Positions 1-9,118 of a stretch of 64,000 bases of DNA are shown piece after piece. Source of the DNA: Parvibaculaceae bacterium PLY_AMNH_Bact1 (GTDB taxonomy: Bacteria; Pseudomonadota; Alphaproteobacteria; Parvibaculales; Parvibaculaceae); NCBI GenBank assembly GCA_032881465.1, contig CP126168.1, positions 1,922,001-1,986,000 of the forward strand. Direction: 5' to 3'. Both the position numbers and the translations under genes were made by a program. Within the stretch, counting starts at the first letter, position 1; each line of letters opens with the position of its first letter. A model generated the notes under the pieces. It saw nothing but the letters and a program-made list of their open reading frames with translations, ran no database searches and had not been told where the DNA came from.

Positions 1-570
1 TTCCTGACGGTGGCACCCGCTGCAACCCTTGCAGGCCTCGTCTATGGCGCGACTGAGACCAACATGTTCAACATGCTGCCGATCTACGCTCTCAGAGTTG
101 GTCTGACCGAGAACCTGGCAGCTCTTATCCTGACTATTTTTGCGGCGGGCAACGTTCTCTTTCAGATACCGATTGGTTTGGCATCAGACCGGTTCGATAG
201 GCGGACGGTGCTGCTGATTTGCGCAGGCTTCGGCTTTGCCGGTACGGCCCTTCTCCCAGTCGTCTCCCAGAACATCTGGGTCTTCTTGCCAAGCCTATTC
301 ATCTTCGGAGGCGTGGTTGTTGGCATGTACACTGTTGGCCTGGCACTGCTGGGAGAGCGTTTTAAAGGTGCCGACCTGGCTGCTGCAAATTCCGCTTTCG
401 TACTGATGTTTTCAACAGGCGGCCTGCTTGGCCCTCCGATAGCAGGCGCCGCGATGGACATCTGGGACCCTCATGGGCTGGCCATTGCTATGGCTGCCAT
501 ATGCGGGATCTATCTGCTCATTGTCGGCTGGCGCTGGTCAGGCGGGAAATCCGCAGAAAAGCTGGACTAA
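1..570 (+). CDS. MFS transporter, C-terminal part (5' end outside window)
   Basis: The reading frame is open from the first base, so this is the last 189 residues of a longer protein. It shows at least five hydrophobic segments separated by short basic loops. The cytoplasmic loop SDRFDRRTV, between two membrane segments, matches the conserved GxxxDRxGRR-type loop of the major facilitator superfamily. The fragment therefore looks like the C-terminal six-helix half of an MFS permease of the inner membrane. Nothing here defines the substrate. A stop codon at 568-570 follows a lysine-rich tail. The following gene is rpmG, 120 bp away, so no functional link is implied. Confidence 0.8.
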   Translation, partial: FLTVAPAATLAGLVYGATETNMFNMLPIYALRVGLTENLAALILTIFAAGNVLFQIPIGLASDRFDRRTVLLICAGFGFAGTALLPVVSQNIWVFLPSLFIFGGVVVGMYTVGLALLGERFKGADLAAANSAFVLMFSTGGLLGPPIAGAAMDIWDPHGLAIAMAAICGIYLLIVGWRWSGGKSAEKLD

Positions 571-599
571 ATACTCAAAACAGGCCGGTTTTCGGGCCC

Positions 600-627
600 T
601 TGACTTCTCCGCTCCGCTGGTTAGTCT
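600..627 (+). promoter_or_regulatory. Possible sigma-70 type promoter for rpmG
   Basis: TTGACT at 600-605 and TAGTCT at 622-627 are separated by 16 bp, upstream of rpmG. The -35 box is good and the -10 box is weak. The assignment rests on sequence likeness only. Confidence 0.3.
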
Positions 628-690
628 GCGGCAACTTTTTCAAGGGCGCGGGAATCTACCCAAGCGCCTGTTTTATTTGAGGATTTGGTG

Positions 691-858
691 ATGGCGAAGC
701 CAACCACGATCAAGATCAAGCTGGAAAGCACAGCTGGTACAGGCTTCTACTACGTAGCCAAGAAAAACGCGCGGACCATGACTGAAAAGATGGTTGTCAA
801 AAAATACGACCCGGTTGTCCGCAAGCACGTTGAATTTAAGGAAACCAAAATCAAATGA
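691..858 (+). CDS. rpmG: 50S ribosomal protein L33
   Basis: This 55-residue basic protein begins [14 protein letters not shown] and ends KETKIK, which is the L33 pattern. It contains [14 protein letters not shown] and the [10 protein letters not shown] segment typical of bacterial L33. It has no cysteines, so it is the zinc-independent (C-minus) form. L33 sits in the large subunit near the E site. The ATG at 691 follows a GAGGATTTG leader. A strong hairpin with a T-run lies 36 bp after the stop, so the gene is likely monocistronic, as it often is in alphaproteobacteria. Confidence 0.95.
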   Translation: MAKPTTIKIKLESTAGTGFYYVAKKNARTMTEKMVVKKYDPVVRKHVEFKETKIK

Positions 859-893
859 TTTTGGCCGACCTTCCAAAGGTCGACACAATGAAC

Positions 894-924
894 AAGGCAG
901 GCCATCGCGCCTGCCTTTTCTTTT
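894..924 (+). terminator. Intrinsic terminator of rpmG
   Basis: The perfect 8-bp stem AAGGCAGG (894-901) / CCTGCCTT (910-917) has an 8-nt loop and runs into TTTTCTTTT. It is placed directly after rpmG. Confidence 0.85.
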
Positions 925-956
925 GTCCAAAATCTGAAAATCAAGGCTTTTAACCG

Positions 957-1619
957 ATGCCTATCGCCTCATTCGACGCTGTTTTGTTCGACATGGACGG
1001 GACTCTCATCGACACCGAAAGCGCATACCTGGAGGAATGGGTCCGCGCGGCCGCTCTGCAAGGTTTCGAGATTACGCAGGACCTGTGGCATCAGATGCTG
1101 GGCCTGCCAACCGTAGATTGTCATCGGTTGGTGCAGGATGCCTTTGGTGCAAGTTTCAAACTGGACGAGTTTGCAACCGAATATAGGGCCCGCCTGAACG
1201 AGAAGCTGCAAAGCCATGTGCCGGTCATGCCAGGCGTCTTCGATTTACTGCATGACCTGAAGGCAAAGGGAATGCCCCTTGCCGTTGCGACATCCGCGAC
1301 ACGCAAAAGTGCTGATGCCTATCTGGCGACAGCAGGCCTGAGAGAGTTTTTCAGTCACATTGTTACGAGAGATGATGTGGATCAGGGCAAACCCCACCCG
1401 GAACCGTTCCAGAAGGCAGCAGCCGCGCTCTCAGTCGCTCCTGAACGCTGTATCGCGCTGGAAGACACCGAAGCGGGAATTCGCTCTGCACACCATGCCG
1501 GAACGATCCCTATTATGATCCCCTCACTCAAGCAGCCAGCCAACGAGATCGCAGAACTTTGCCATCTCATCTGCAACGACATGCGCGAGGTTCACGTGCA
1601 CCTTCGCTCAGCGCTTTAG
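957..1619 (+). CDS. HAD-superfamily phosphatase (beta-phosphoglucomutase/CbbY-like)
   Basis: This 220-residue protein of HAD subfamily IA has motif I DMDGTLIDT near residue 12. An alpha-helical cap follows, then motif II VATSATR around residue 112. The lysine motif GKPHPEPF lies near residue 143, and motif IV is ALEDTEAGIRSA near 162. The family hydrolyses or transfers phosphate groups on small sugar or polyol phosphates via an aspartyl-phosphate, and the arrangement is closest to the CbbY/YcjU/beta-PGM group. The substrate cannot be read from sequence. Start ATG 957 places motif I at the usual distance from the N terminus. Confidence 0.85.
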   Translation: MPIASFDAVLFDMDGTLIDTESAYLEEWVRAAALQGFEITQDLWHQMLGLPTVDCHRLVQDAFGASFKLDEFATEYRARLNEKLQSHVPVMPGVFDLLHDLKAKGMPLAVATSATRKSADAYLATAGLREFFSHIVTRDDVDQGKPHPEPFQKAAAALSVAPERCIALEDTEAGIRSAHHAGTIPIMIPSLKQPANEIAELCHLICNDMREVHVHLRSAL

Positions 1620-1993
1620 TTTGCATATACGAGAAAAGGGTGGCCGATCGAACACGTGACGTAACAGAGGAGGCCACTCCTACCACGCCCCGATCGGCCG
1701 GTCCCGCGGACCCAGGAGATGCGGCGGACCCAGGCACACGCGAGAACAAATAAATCGTCAGTGGAAAGCCCCAGCTTGCCTTACGCAAAACATGCCAGAT
1801 ATCGCGGCCCCCAACCGTCACACTATGGTGAAAAGAAACTATAGCACAGCCCCCACCGAACATGAAGAATCGGTGGAGCCCCCAGCCCTAAGGCATTGGA
1901 TTATAATAAAAAATTAAGGTTAACAACGAAGATTTTTGGCGAAGAGCCTGACATAAAACGGTATTTCGTAGGTGTCCCCGCGAAGGAAGGACC
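1620..1993. other. Gene-free stretch between HAD phosphatase and pleD
   Basis: These 374 bp hold no convincing gene. The HAD gene (plus) and pleD (minus) converge here. The stretch from about 1675 to 1755 is GC-rich with GGACCCAGG repeats. The stretch from 1895 to 1940 is AT-rich (ATTATAATAAAAAATTAAGG), which is unusual for this genome. No clean terminator hairpin is visible. Confidence 0.5.
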
Positions 1994-3361
1994 TCAAGCC
2001 GCTTCGGTATTTACCCGGTTGCGACCATCCCGTTTGGCCTTGTAGAGCGCCTGGTCTGCCCGCTCGAGAAGCGCCTCAGCGCTATCATAGGGCCAGATCG
2101 CGCCCGCAAGACCAATACTTACAGTCACTTCAATCGCTTGCTCGACTCCCGTCTTAAAAGCCCGCTCAGCCACACGGGAACGGAGGCGCTCGGCAATAGC
2201 AATCGCTGTTTCTGCCTCAGTGTCCGGCATAACCACCACGAACTCTTCGCCACCCAGCCGACACGCCAGATCAATGCCTCGAACATTGTCGGAAATCCGG
2301 CTACCAAATTCCTTCAGAACCTCGTCACCCGCGCTGTGACCATACGTATCGTTCACCGCTTTGAAATAGTCGATATCCAGCAACATGAGCGAAAGAGGTT
2401 TGCCACTGTGGGCACCTTCTTCGACCAAAGTTGTCAGGTGGTTTGTCATGTACCGGCGGTTATAGAGACCGGTCAGCGAATCCGTGAAAGCCATTTCAAG
2501 GCTGCGCTGGAAGTTGTCCTTTAACTGGTCCTGATAACGTTTGCGGCGCAACTGAGTGCGACACCGCGCCATCAGCTCATTCCGCTCCACCGGCCGCATG
2601 AGATAATCGTTCACGCCCATATCCAGAGCACGAACCAAACGGTCCATGTCCCCTTCTTCTACCATCGCGAGAATAGGTGTTTGACGCGTGGCATCTAGGG
2701 AGCGCATCTGGGAACAAAGCCGAAGACCATCCTCTTCCTTAAGCGACAGAGAAATCAGAACAAGGTCATAGTCATCGCTGGCCACCCGATCCATGAGATC
2801 TGCGGAACTTTCAGCGACAGTCACCTCATGTTGCTCGCTCAGCATCTCACACAAACGCACTCTCTGCCGCTCACGATCGTCTACCACCAGGCAGCGCCCG
2901 CCCATATCACTTGGAAGGTCGTTAGTAGCTGAGTCGATCCCTCCAATCCGCTGGCCGGTCGATTCTCGCATGCGCAGTTCATCGGTCAACGTTTTCAGAC
3001 GCACCAGGCTTTTCACCCGCGCAAACAGCGCAATATCGTTGATCGGTTTTGTCAGAAAATCATCAGCGCCGCTCTCCAGACCTTTAACCCTGTCGGATTG
3101 TTGATCGAGAGCCGTTACCATGACGATCGGAATATGGTGCGTTTCAGGAAGTTGCTTCAGGCGTTCACAGACTTCATAGCCATCCATGCCCGGCATCATC
3201 ACATCAAGCAAAACAATGTCAGGCTGCTCGCTCTGCGCCATCTCAATAGCTGTCGGGCCATCCGGTGCCTGGATGACATCGAAATACTCAGCCGTCAGCT
3301 TTGCTTCCAAAAGCTTCAGATTGGCTGGAATATCATCAACAATGAGAACTCGGGCGGTCAC
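1994..3361 (-). CDS. pleD: PleD-type response regulator / diguanylate cyclase
   Basis: This 455-residue protein has the PleD order REC–REC–GGDEF. The first receiver (about 1-120) has the acidic pair VDD at 8-10 and phosphoacceptor D53 in LLDVMMPGMDG. The second receiver (about 150-275) reads LISLSL where the phosphoacceptor Asp should be, so it is an adaptor receiver, as in Caulobacter PleD. The GGDEF domain (about 290-450) has GGEEF, and RGID five residues upstream is the RxxD inhibitory site. PleD makes cyclic di-GMP when phosphorylated and controls the motile-to-sessile switch and polar development. It lies 3 bp after divK, so the two are almost certainly cotranscribed. Confidence 0.95.
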   Translation of the reverse strand: MTARVLIVDDIPANLKLLEAKLTAEYFDVIQAPDGPTAIEMAQSEQPDIVLLDVMMPGMDGYEVCERLKQLPETHHIPIVMVTALDQQSDRVKGLESGADDFLTKPINDIALFARVKSLVRLKTLTDELRMRESTGQRIGGIDSATNDLPSDMGGRCLVVDDRERQRVRLCEMLSEQHEVTVAESSADLMDRVASDDYDLVLISLSLKEEDGLRLCSQMRSLDATRQTPILAMVEEGDMDRLVRALDMGVNDYLMRPVERNELMARCRTQLRRKRYQDQLKDNFQRSLEMAFTDSLTGLYNRRYMTNHLTTLVEEGAHSGKPLSLMLLDIDYFKAVNDTYGHSAGDEVLKEFGSRISDNVRGIDLACRLGGEEFVVVMPDTEAETAIAIAERLRSRVAERAFKTGVEQAIEVTVSIGLAGAIWPYDSAEALLERADQALYKAKRDGRNRVNTEAA

Positions 3362-3364
3362 GGC

Positions 3365-3730
3365 TTACCCCAAAAAACGCTGAACCGTTTCCAGGAACTG
3401 CGTCACCGAGATCGGTTTCGCAATATAAGCCTCACATCCGCCTTCCCGGATCTTCTCTTCGTCGCCCTTCATCGCAAATGCGGTAACGGCAACGACAGGG
3501 ATTTCCCGCAGATTGTCATCTTCCTTGATCCACTTTGTGACCTCAAGGCCAGAGACTTCCGGCAATTGAATATCCATTAGAATCAGGTCTGGATGGTTTG
3601 AACGAGCGATTTCCAGCGCTTCGATACCATCCTTCGTTTGAAGGGTCTGATATCCGTGCGCATCGAGAAGATCGTGAAAGAGCTTCATATTGAGCTCATT
3701 GTCTTCAACGATAAGAACCGTTTTCGACAT
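3365..3730 (-). CDS. divK: Single-domain response regulator DivK
   Basis: This 121-residue receiver-only protein begins [20 protein letters not shown], which is nearly diagnostic for DivK. It has acidic residues E9/D10, phosphoacceptor D53 in [13 protein letters not shown], the conserved Thr/Ala segment VVAVTAFAM and Lys in YIAKPI. DivK is phosphorylated by PleC/DivJ-type kinases and acts through DivL–CckA to lower CtrA activity in the alphaproteobacterial cell cycle. An in-frame ATG nine bases upstream (3739) is possible, but the chosen start matches the family. It is the first gene of divK–pleD. A CtrA-like box lies about 120 bp upstream. Confidence 0.95.
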   Translation of the reverse strand: MSKTVLIVEDNELNMKLFHDLLDAHGYQTLQTKDGIEALEIARSNHPDLILMDIQLPEVSGLEVTKWIKEDDNLREIPVVAVTAFAMKGDEEKIREGGCEAYIAKPISVTQFLETVQRFLG

Positions 3731-3850
3731 CGCTTTCATAACTCCAACACCCCATACTCTACCTGCTAGGATCAGCAGCGCTGCCGGGCGGAGGCAGCTT
3801 GTGACACAAAAGGGACCGACTTTTCAGTCTTCCATCTGACCTCAATATCC

Positions 3851-3866
3851 TTAACCAATCCTTTAA
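3851..3866. promoter_or_regulatory. CtrA-like box between divK and the DUF3572 gene
   Basis: TTAACCAATCCTTTAA resembles the CtrA recognition pattern TTAA-N7-TTAA. The spacing is 8 here, or the second half is TTTA at spacing 7. The left half TTAACCAA is one base from TTAACCAT. It sits in the divergent promoter region of divK, which is a known CtrA target in Caulobacter. This is suggestive only. Confidence 0.35.
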
Positions 3867-3935
3867 GATTTGGGGGATATCCGCCAATATCCTTACTTGA
3901 GCAGCACTTCATAAATATTTGGTTTCAAAAAGAAA

Positions 3936-4226
3936 ATGCACACACCCTTGTCCCCAGAAGTCGCCGAATCCGTAGCCCTTCAGGCCCTCACCCATATCGC
4001 GGCAGATGATGACCTACTCGGCGCTTTCCTCGCCCAAACAGGTCTCGCGGTGGAAGAACTCAAAACCCAGGCCACTGACCCAGCACTCTTAGGTGGCGTC
4101 CTCGATTTCCTCATGGGTGATGAAGCAGGCCTTCTGGCATTTTGTGAGGCTGCCAGCATCGAACCTGAGATGCCAGGCCTGGCCCGACGATCCCTCCCCG
4201 GTGGCGAAGAGGTGCATTGGACATGA
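3936..4226 (+). CDS. DUF3572 family protein
   Basis: This small acidic 96-residue protein has the DUF3572 features: a helical N-terminal half with VALQALTHIAADDDLLGAFL and a C-terminal FLMGDEAGLLAFCEAA block. The function is unknown. In many alphaproteobacteria this gene is divergent from divK, exactly as here, which supports the call. Its stop overlaps the ATG of the next gene (ATGA at 4223-4226), so the two are translationally coupled. Confidence 0.8.
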   Translation: MHTPLSPEVAESVALQALTHIAADDDLLGAFLAQTGLAVEELKTQATDPALLGGVLDFLMGDEAGLLAFCEAASIEPEMPGLARRSLPGGEEVHWT

Positions 4227-4918
4227 GTACCCCATCGGAATTGGACCCCGGGTCACAACTGGACATTGACGTTCGGGACGCCCTCAATGAGCTCAACCTG
4301 GACCCGACCCAGCCGCTGATCATTTCTGATGCAGATGAGGTCCTGCTTCAGTTTGTGGCGGGCCTTGAGCGATATCTGGACGGACGGGGCTTGTGGCTCG
4401 ATCTCCAGACCTTCGCTCTTTCAGGAAACATCAAACGGAAAGAAACCGGCGAACCTGTTCCTGTTGAAGAAACCCCAGACCTTCTCTCAGGTTTTTTCAA
4501 GGCTGAGGCAGGCAATCTCGTAGCAGTTGACCATGCAGCCAAAGCACTGGATACCCTATCCAAACGCGCCCAAATCATCGTGCTAACCAATGTGCCAACC
4601 GCGCAAAGGGATGCCAGAGCCGAAAGTCTCGCGCGCCAAGGCATGAACTACCCTGTCATCGCCAACAAGGGTCTCAAAGGTCCCGCCGTAAGTCACATCG
4701 CCGATGCCTTTACAGCACCGGTATTTTTCCTGGATGACATTCCACACAATCTGAAATCCGTTGCCGAGTCTCACGAGGACAGCCGCAGACTGCATTTCAT
4801 CGCGGATAAAAGGCTCGCAAAACTTCTGCCTCCCTCCGAGCATAGCCACTTCCATTCAAGCCACTGGCCCGACGCGCAAGCCTTCATGGAAGCAGAGCTC
4901 ATGGCAAAGGGGTTCTAG
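4223..4918 (+). CDS. HAD-like hydrolase, substrate unknown
   Basis: This 231-residue protein has HAD-fold landmarks. ISDADEVLLQF (about residues 36-46) stands for motif I with the second Asp replaced by Asp-Glu-Val order. VLTNVP is motif II, a lysine in ANKGLKGP is motif III, and FFLDDIPHN is motif IV. The start is ATG 4223, overlapping the preceding stop. A TTG two codons upstream is less likely. The protein is followed 12 bp later by a fructokinase-like gene behind a GGAGGAA ribosome site, suggesting one transcript. Proteins of this type are common in alphaproteobacteria but I know no assigned reaction. Confidence 0.7.
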   Translation: MSTPSELDPGSQLDIDVRDALNELNLDPTQPLIISDADEVLLQFVAGLERYLDGRGLWLDLQTFALSGNIKRKETGEPVPVEETPDLLSGFFKAEAGNLVAVDHAAKALDTLSKRAQIIVLTNVPTAQRDARAESLARQGMNYPVIANKGLKGPAVSHIADAFTAPVFFLDDIPHNLKSVAESHEDSRRLHFIADKRLAKLLPPSEHSHFHSSHWPDAQAFMEAELMAKGF

Positions 4919-4930
4919 GAGGAACCGAGC

Positions 4931-5839
4931 ATGAGACTTGGAGTGGACCTGGGCGGGACCAAAATCGAAGCCATCTTGATGGATAAAGATGGAAAGATAG
5001 TCGACCGAAAACGTGTCCCCACACCCCGCGGGTACTACGATAAAACCGTGCTGGCTATCCGCGATCTTGTCGGTGATGTCAGCCGCGATGCACTCAGCAC
5101 ATTGCCCGTTGGAATCGGCATCCCGGGAACCGTCTCCCCTGCAACGGGCCTCATCAAAAACGCAAACTCCACCTGGTTGATTGGCAAGCCTTTCGACAAA
5201 GACCTGGAAGCAGCACTGGAGCGGCCGGTCCGCCTCGCGAACGACGCAGACTGTTTCGCCCTTTCAGAGGCCGCTGACGGTGCAGGCGCAGGTCATGTGT
5301 CAGTCTTCGGCGTTATCCTCGGGACAGGTGTCGGCGGCGGGCTCGTGATCAATGGAGGCCTGGTCACCGGTCCAAATGCCATAGCGGGCGAATGGGGCCA
5401 CAACGCCCTCCCCTGGCCCAACCCGTCAGAACTCCCAGGGCCGAGCTGTTATTGTGGAAAAACAGGCTGCATCGAAACCTGGTTGTCAGGACCCTCATTG
5501 GAACAACAAGCAACTTCCGAAGGCCTATCAGATCTCAGGGCGTTGGAAATCGCCGATGCGGCGCGATCGGGCGAAAGCACAGCTCTCACGCTCATAGAAC
5601 AATATGCAGACCGGCTGGCTCGCGCCCTCGCAGGTGTGATCAACATCCTTGATCCGAATGTGATTGTGCTTGGCGGAGGCCTCTCCGCGATGGATCAGCT
5701 CTATTCTCTTGTTCCGCAAAAATGGGGGGCACATGTCTTCTCAGACACCGTAGTTACGACCCTGAAGCCAAATACCCATGGGGACTCAAGTGGCGTCCGG
5801 GGCGCTGCGTGGCTGTGGCCAGATACAGAGGTCCACTGA
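4931..5839 (+). CDS. mak: ROK-family sugar kinase, fructokinase-like
   Basis: This 302-residue ROK kinase begins with the ATP-binding [18 protein letters not shown] and [13 protein letters not shown] form the sugar site, and the LANDADCFA segment carries the catalytic Asp. The zinc-binding signature CYCGKTGC is followed by IETWLSGP. The C-terminal [14 protein letters not shown] is strikingly like E. coli Mak. That enzyme phosphorylates fructose (weakly mannose or glucose) to the 6-phosphate in the cytosol. Specificity is inferred from this resemblance only. The stop is 1 bp before the dinB ATG. Confidence 0.85.
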   Translation: MRLGVDLGGTKIEAILMDKDGKIVDRKRVPTPRGYYDKTVLAIRDLVGDVSRDALSTLPVGIGIPGTVSPATGLIKNANSTWLIGKPFDKDLEAALERPVRLANDADCFALSEAADGAGAGHVSVFGVILGTGVGGGLVINGGLVTGPNAIAGEWGHNALPWPNPSELPGPSCYCGKTGCIETWLSGPSLEQQATSEGLSDLRALEIADAARSGESTALTLIEQYADRLARALAGVINILDPNVIVLGGGLSAMDQLYSLVPQKWGAHVFSDTVVTTLKPNTHGDSSGVRGAAWLWPDTEVH

Positions 5840-5840
5840 T

Positions 5841-7109
5841 ATGGCTCTGCCCACACACGGTTATTGTCGAGATTGCCTCACGCCCGTACCGAAGGACAAA
5901 AACAGGTGCCCCGCCTGCCGACGCCCGAGAGTTCTGCACCACCCAGAACTCCACAAGCTCAGCATTGCCCATCTGGACTGCGATGCCTTCTACGCCGCCG
6001 TCGAAAAACGTGACAACCCTGAACTCAAAGACAAACCGGTTATCATCGGCGGCGGCAAACGCGGCGTAGTAAGCACCGCTTGTTACATTGCTCGTATTCG
6101 CGGTGTTGGCTCCGCCATGCCCATGTTCAAAGCTCTCAAGGCCTGCCCAGACGCCGTTGTCGTAAAACCAAACATGGAGAAATACGCAAAGGCTGGCGGT
6201 GAAGTTCGCGCCTTGATGCGCGAACTCACTCCGTTGGTGGAACCGCTTTCCATCGACGAAGCATTCATGGATTTAAGTGGAACCGAGCGCCTGCACCACG
6301 CCCCACCGGCCCTCACCATGCTGCGCCTTGTGAACCGCATTGAGGAGGAAATTGGGATCACAGTCTCGGTCGGCCTGAGTTTCAACAAGTTCCTCGCAAA
6401 GGTGGCATCAGACCTCAACAAACCGCGGGGCTTCTCGATCATCGGCGAAGCAGAAGCCATGGACTTTCTCAGCGACAAGCCCGTCTCGATCATCTGGGGT
6501 GTCGGTAAGGCCTTCAATGCAAAATTGAAGAAGGACGGCATCACACTCGTCCGTCATTTGCGCCAGTACGAAGAAAGTGCGTTGATGGCGCGCTATGGCT
6601 CCATGGGACGCCGCCTGTGGCAACTCTCCAACTGTCAGGACAGTCGCCGGATTAAGCCTCATGGCGCAGCCAAAAGCATTTCCGCCGAAACGACATTTTT
6701 TGACGACATTTCCAATATCGACGAACTAAAACGCAAGCTTTGGCCGCTCTGCGAACGTGTTGCCAAGCGTGCCAAGAAAGCTGAGATCGCCGGAAAGACC
6801 GTGACGCTGAAGCTTAAGACGGCAAGCTTTAAGTCCCGCACCCGCAGCCAAACACTTCCCAACCCAACGCTCCTGGCAGATGTCCTTTATGAGACAGCGC
6901 TTCCCCTTCTGGAGCCCGAAGCTGACGGCACACCTTTTCGTCTGATGGGGATTGGCATCTCGTCTCTGACAGATGCGGACCTGGCAGACCCAGCCGACCT
7001 TCTCAATCCCGGCGCCACCCGACGCGCCGACGCAGAACGCGCCATGGACAGTGTTCGTGCGAAATTCGGCGAGGACGCCATCACAAAAGGGCGCGGCCTA
7101 AAACGCTGA
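5841..7109 (+). CDS. dinB: DNA polymerase IV (Y family) with N-terminal zinc-ribbon-like segment
   Basis: This 422-residue translesion polymerase has a palm motif [19 protein letters not shown] (about residues 43-61) with a metal-binding Asp, and the second metal site [12 protein letters not shown]. The helix-hairpin-helix segment has [12 protein letters not shown], and a little-finger domain follows. Ahead of the polymerase are about 35 residues with CRDC and CPAC, a CxxC–CxxC pair likely to bind zinc. This extension is seen in several alphaproteobacterial Pol IV proteins. The enzyme bypasses DNA lesions. The ATG at 5841 directly follows the mak stop. Confidence 0.92.
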   Translation: MALPTHGYCRDCLTPVPKDKNRCPACRRPRVLHHPELHKLSIAHLDCDAFYAAVEKRDNPELKDKPVIIGGGKRGVVSTACYIARIRGVGSAMPMFKALKACPDAVVVKPNMEKYAKAGGEVRALMRELTPLVEPLSIDEAFMDLSGTERLHHAPPALTMLRLVNRIEEEIGITVSVGLSFNKFLAKVASDLNKPRGFSIIGEAEAMDFLSDKPVSIIWGVGKAFNAKLKKDGITLVRHLRQYEESALMARYGSMGRRLWQLSNCQDSRRIKPHGAAKSISAETTFFDDISNIDELKRKLWPLCERVAKRAKKAEIAGKTVTLKLKTASFKSRTRSQTLPNPTLLADVLYETALPLLEPEADGTPFRLMGIGISSLTDADLADPADLLNPGATRRADAERAMDSVRAKFGEDAITKGRGLKR

Positions 7110-7112
7110 AAA

Positions 7113-7982
7113 CTAGCAGGGGTCGGGGGTCAGATAGGTCAATTCTGTGAGCGCCCCATCAATAACGATGTCGCCATAATCCAGCACCAGGTTCGACGAC
7201 ACGCCATTGGCGTAAAGGCGATAAGAAACCTGATATTCGGGTAATCCTTCTTTCGCGTTTGGCAAAAAATAGCTCACCTGAACCGGCCAAGAAGGTGCTT
7301 CATCAAGAGCTAGTCCTTCGCCGTCAATTGCAACCTCATTGATCTCTGAAACGCTTGGCTTCCCGATAAAGGAACTCACCAAAAAATACTTGTCCGTTTC
7401 AGCACCTTCGAAGACGGGAGCACTGAACATGGTCTCCCCTGCTTTCGCCGACGCGACAAGGCTGCTCATAAACTCACTTGGAAAAATAACATCGTCAGGC
7501 AAGTCAAGGATGATATTGTCGGGCTGGGTGAAGGTCGCAACCAGCGGACTTTCAGATCTGTCGGAAAAACCAGACATCGTGTTAGTTAGAGAAAGGCCGG
7601 CGAACTGTTGCACCTCGAAGCGGAACTGGTTGCCATCAGAACTCTCCCAGGAAGTCATGCGAACATCGGTTACCTCAACACGCCCATCTGTATCGGCAAT
7701 TTCTGTCACAAGTCGTTGTGACAGGGTGTAGCCATCACAGGAATTGCCTTCCCACTCAAGCACCATCCGCCCACTCAAACCACCGACATCAGCGCTCGTC
7801 TTTGATTCTGCTAATTGAAGCTCATAAACTGCACGGTGACTGGCGAGTTCCTCCGCAAGAGCACCGGTGCTCCAAAGCATCGCGAGAAGCACGATTCCGC
7901 CGGTTGCGAGAGAAGAAGTTTGAGGCGATGTTAGGCTATTCAAGCCTTTCAAGTGCCGCTTTTCAGATTGAATATCTATCAT
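7113..7982 (-). CDS. EipB-like periplasmic envelope-integrity protein (DUF1849)
   Basis: This 289-residue exported protein has a signal peptide ending STGALA/EE, with a hydrophobic core around residues 28-38. The mature part has the DUF1849 pattern. It includes SHRAVYELQL at the start, GNSCDGY with a cysteine near residue 82, and a C-terminal PDPC with a second cysteine as the last residue. In the family (EipB of Brucella) two such cysteines form a disulfide in a spiral beta-barrel that supports envelope integrity. The ATG at 7982 overlaps the ATG of the divergent neighbour and leaves a long n-region, so the true start may be a TTG near 7943. Confidence 0.8.
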   Translation of the reverse strand: MIDIQSEKRHLKGLNSLTSPQTSSLATGGIVLLAMLWSTGALAEELASHRAVYELQLAESKTSADVGGLSGRMVLEWEGNSCDGYTLSQRLVTEIADTDGRVEVTDVRMTSWESSDGNQFRFEVQQFAGLSLTNTMSGFSDRSESPLVATFTQPDNIILDLPDDVIFPSEFMSSLVASAKAGETMFSAPVFEGAETDKYFLVSSFIGKPSVSEINEVAIDGEGLALDEAPSWPVQVSYFLPNAKEGLPEYQVSYRLYANGVSSNLVLDYGDIVIDGALTELTYLTPDPC

Positions 7983-8946
7983 GTCCAAACCAAGAATCCT
8001 TGTTACGCGAAAGCTCCCACCAGCCGTCGAAGAAAGACTGCAAAAAGACTATCAGCCTTCCCTTAACGATACAGATGAAATTTATGGACAAGAAGAGCTG
8101 ATTGAGCGTGCAAAAGACACCGATGGACTCCTGGTGACGGTAACCGACTCGATTAATCGCGATGTGATCGCGCGTTTGCCAGAAAAAACAAAGATGATCG
8201 CCACCTTCTCTGTTGGATATGACCAGATTGATGTGGCGGCAGCCCAGGAACGCGGGATTACGGTGAGCAATACGCCCGGAGTTCTCACCAACGCGACGGC
8301 TGATATCGCCATGCTTCTCCTCCTTGGGGCTGCGCGGGGGGCGGGCAATGGAGAACAGGCCGTTCGACAAAACACCTGGAAGAACTGGGCGCCAACTGGG
8401 TTTTTGGGCCGCGACCTCACCGGAAAACGTCTGGGCATTCTCGGCATGGGCCGCATCGGGCAAGCGGTGGCAAAACGTGCACGCGCTTTTGATATGGAGA
8501 TCCACTATCACAATCGAAACCCACTGTCAGAGCATGAGGAGGCCGGTGCGTGCTACCATAGTAGCCTGCAAAGCCTGCTCCCAAACTGCGATTTCCTATC
8601 GATCCACGCCGCCTCGACACCGCAAACACGCGGCATAATCAACGAAAACACGCTGCATGCCCTTCCGCCCGGCGCCATTATCGTGAATACCGCCCGTGGC
8701 GATCTCGTCGACGATGACGCTCTCATCAGTGCCCTCACCTCTGGCCATGTAGGCGCTGCCGGTCTCGATGTCTTCAACAATGAACCCGATTTGGACCAAC
8801 GGTACCGAACACTTCCCAATACGTTTCTGCTTCCACATCTGGGCAGTGCGACTCTTGAAACGCGCAATGCCATGGGATTCTGCGCACTAGACAATCTGGA
8901 CGCGTTCTTCGCCGGAAAACCACTTCCAAACCCCGTTGCGCTCTAG
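7981..8946 (+). CDS. D-isomer-specific 2-hydroxyacid dehydrogenase (glyoxylate/hydroxypyruvate reductase type)
   Basis: This 321-residue NAD(P)-dependent dehydrogenase has a catalytic domain split by the Rossmann fold. The nucleotide loop is GILGMGRIGQAVAKRARAF (about 152-170). VNTARGDLVDDDAL carries the substrate Arg, NEPDLDQ carries the Glu, and LPHLGSAT carries the catalytic His. FSVGYDQIDV and TADIAMLLLL are family blocks. It most resembles GyaR/GhrB enzymes that reduce glyoxylate or hydroxypyruvate. The exact substrate is inferred. The protein starts at ATG 7981, divergent from the EipB-like gene with no intergenic space. Confidence 0.88.
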   Translation: MSKPRILVTRKLPPAVEERLQKDYQPSLNDTDEIYGQEELIERAKDTDGLLVTVTDSINRDVIARLPEKTKMIATFSVGYDQIDVAAAQERGITVSNTPGVLTNATADIAMLLLLGAARGAGNGEQAVRQNTWKNWAPTGFLGRDLTGKRLGILGMGRIGQAVAKRARAFDMEIHYHNRNPLSEHEEAGACYHSSLQSLLPNCDFLSIHAASTPQTRGIINENTLHALPPGAIIVNTARGDLVDDDALISALTSGHVGAAGLDVFNNEPDLDQRYRTLPNTFLLPHLGSATLETRNAMGFCALDNLDAFFAGKPLPNPVAL

Positions 8947-9041
8947 GCAAACACTGGCGCCTCCTGTGCCTGACACCCGGCAATTTCTGCCGTGCCACCC
9001 ATGACGACCGAAAATTCGTCAGGGATTCAGCCATTCTCATT

Positions 9042-9057
9042 TTGGCACGTCGTTTGC
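9042..9057 (+). promoter_or_regulatory. Sigma-54 (RpoN) -24/-12 promoter of the diguanylate cyclase gene
   Basis: TTGGCACGTCGTTTGC fits the consensus YTGGCACG-N4-TTGC at every fixed position, with GG at 9044-9045 and GC at 9056-9057. It lies 62 bp before the start of the GGDEF gene on the same strand, with AAGGAG just before the ATG. Transcription from sigma-54 promoters needs an enhancer-binding activator such as FlbD or NtrC. No activator gene is in the window. Confidence 0.75.
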
Positions 9058-9118
9058 GACAACAACTCCAAACATATGCGCGCAAACCGCCATCAGTGCG
9101 CCTTAAGGAGATCAGGCA

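Noticed and set aside
583-598. GGCC – GGTTTTCG – GGCC hairpin after the MFS gene
   Set aside because: Short stem and no T-run after it, so it is not called a terminator.
1567-1863. 98-residue minus-strand open frame over the HAD gene end and the following gap
   Set aside because: No ribosome site, no family likeness, low-complexity GC-rich middle, and half of it lies opposite a real gene.
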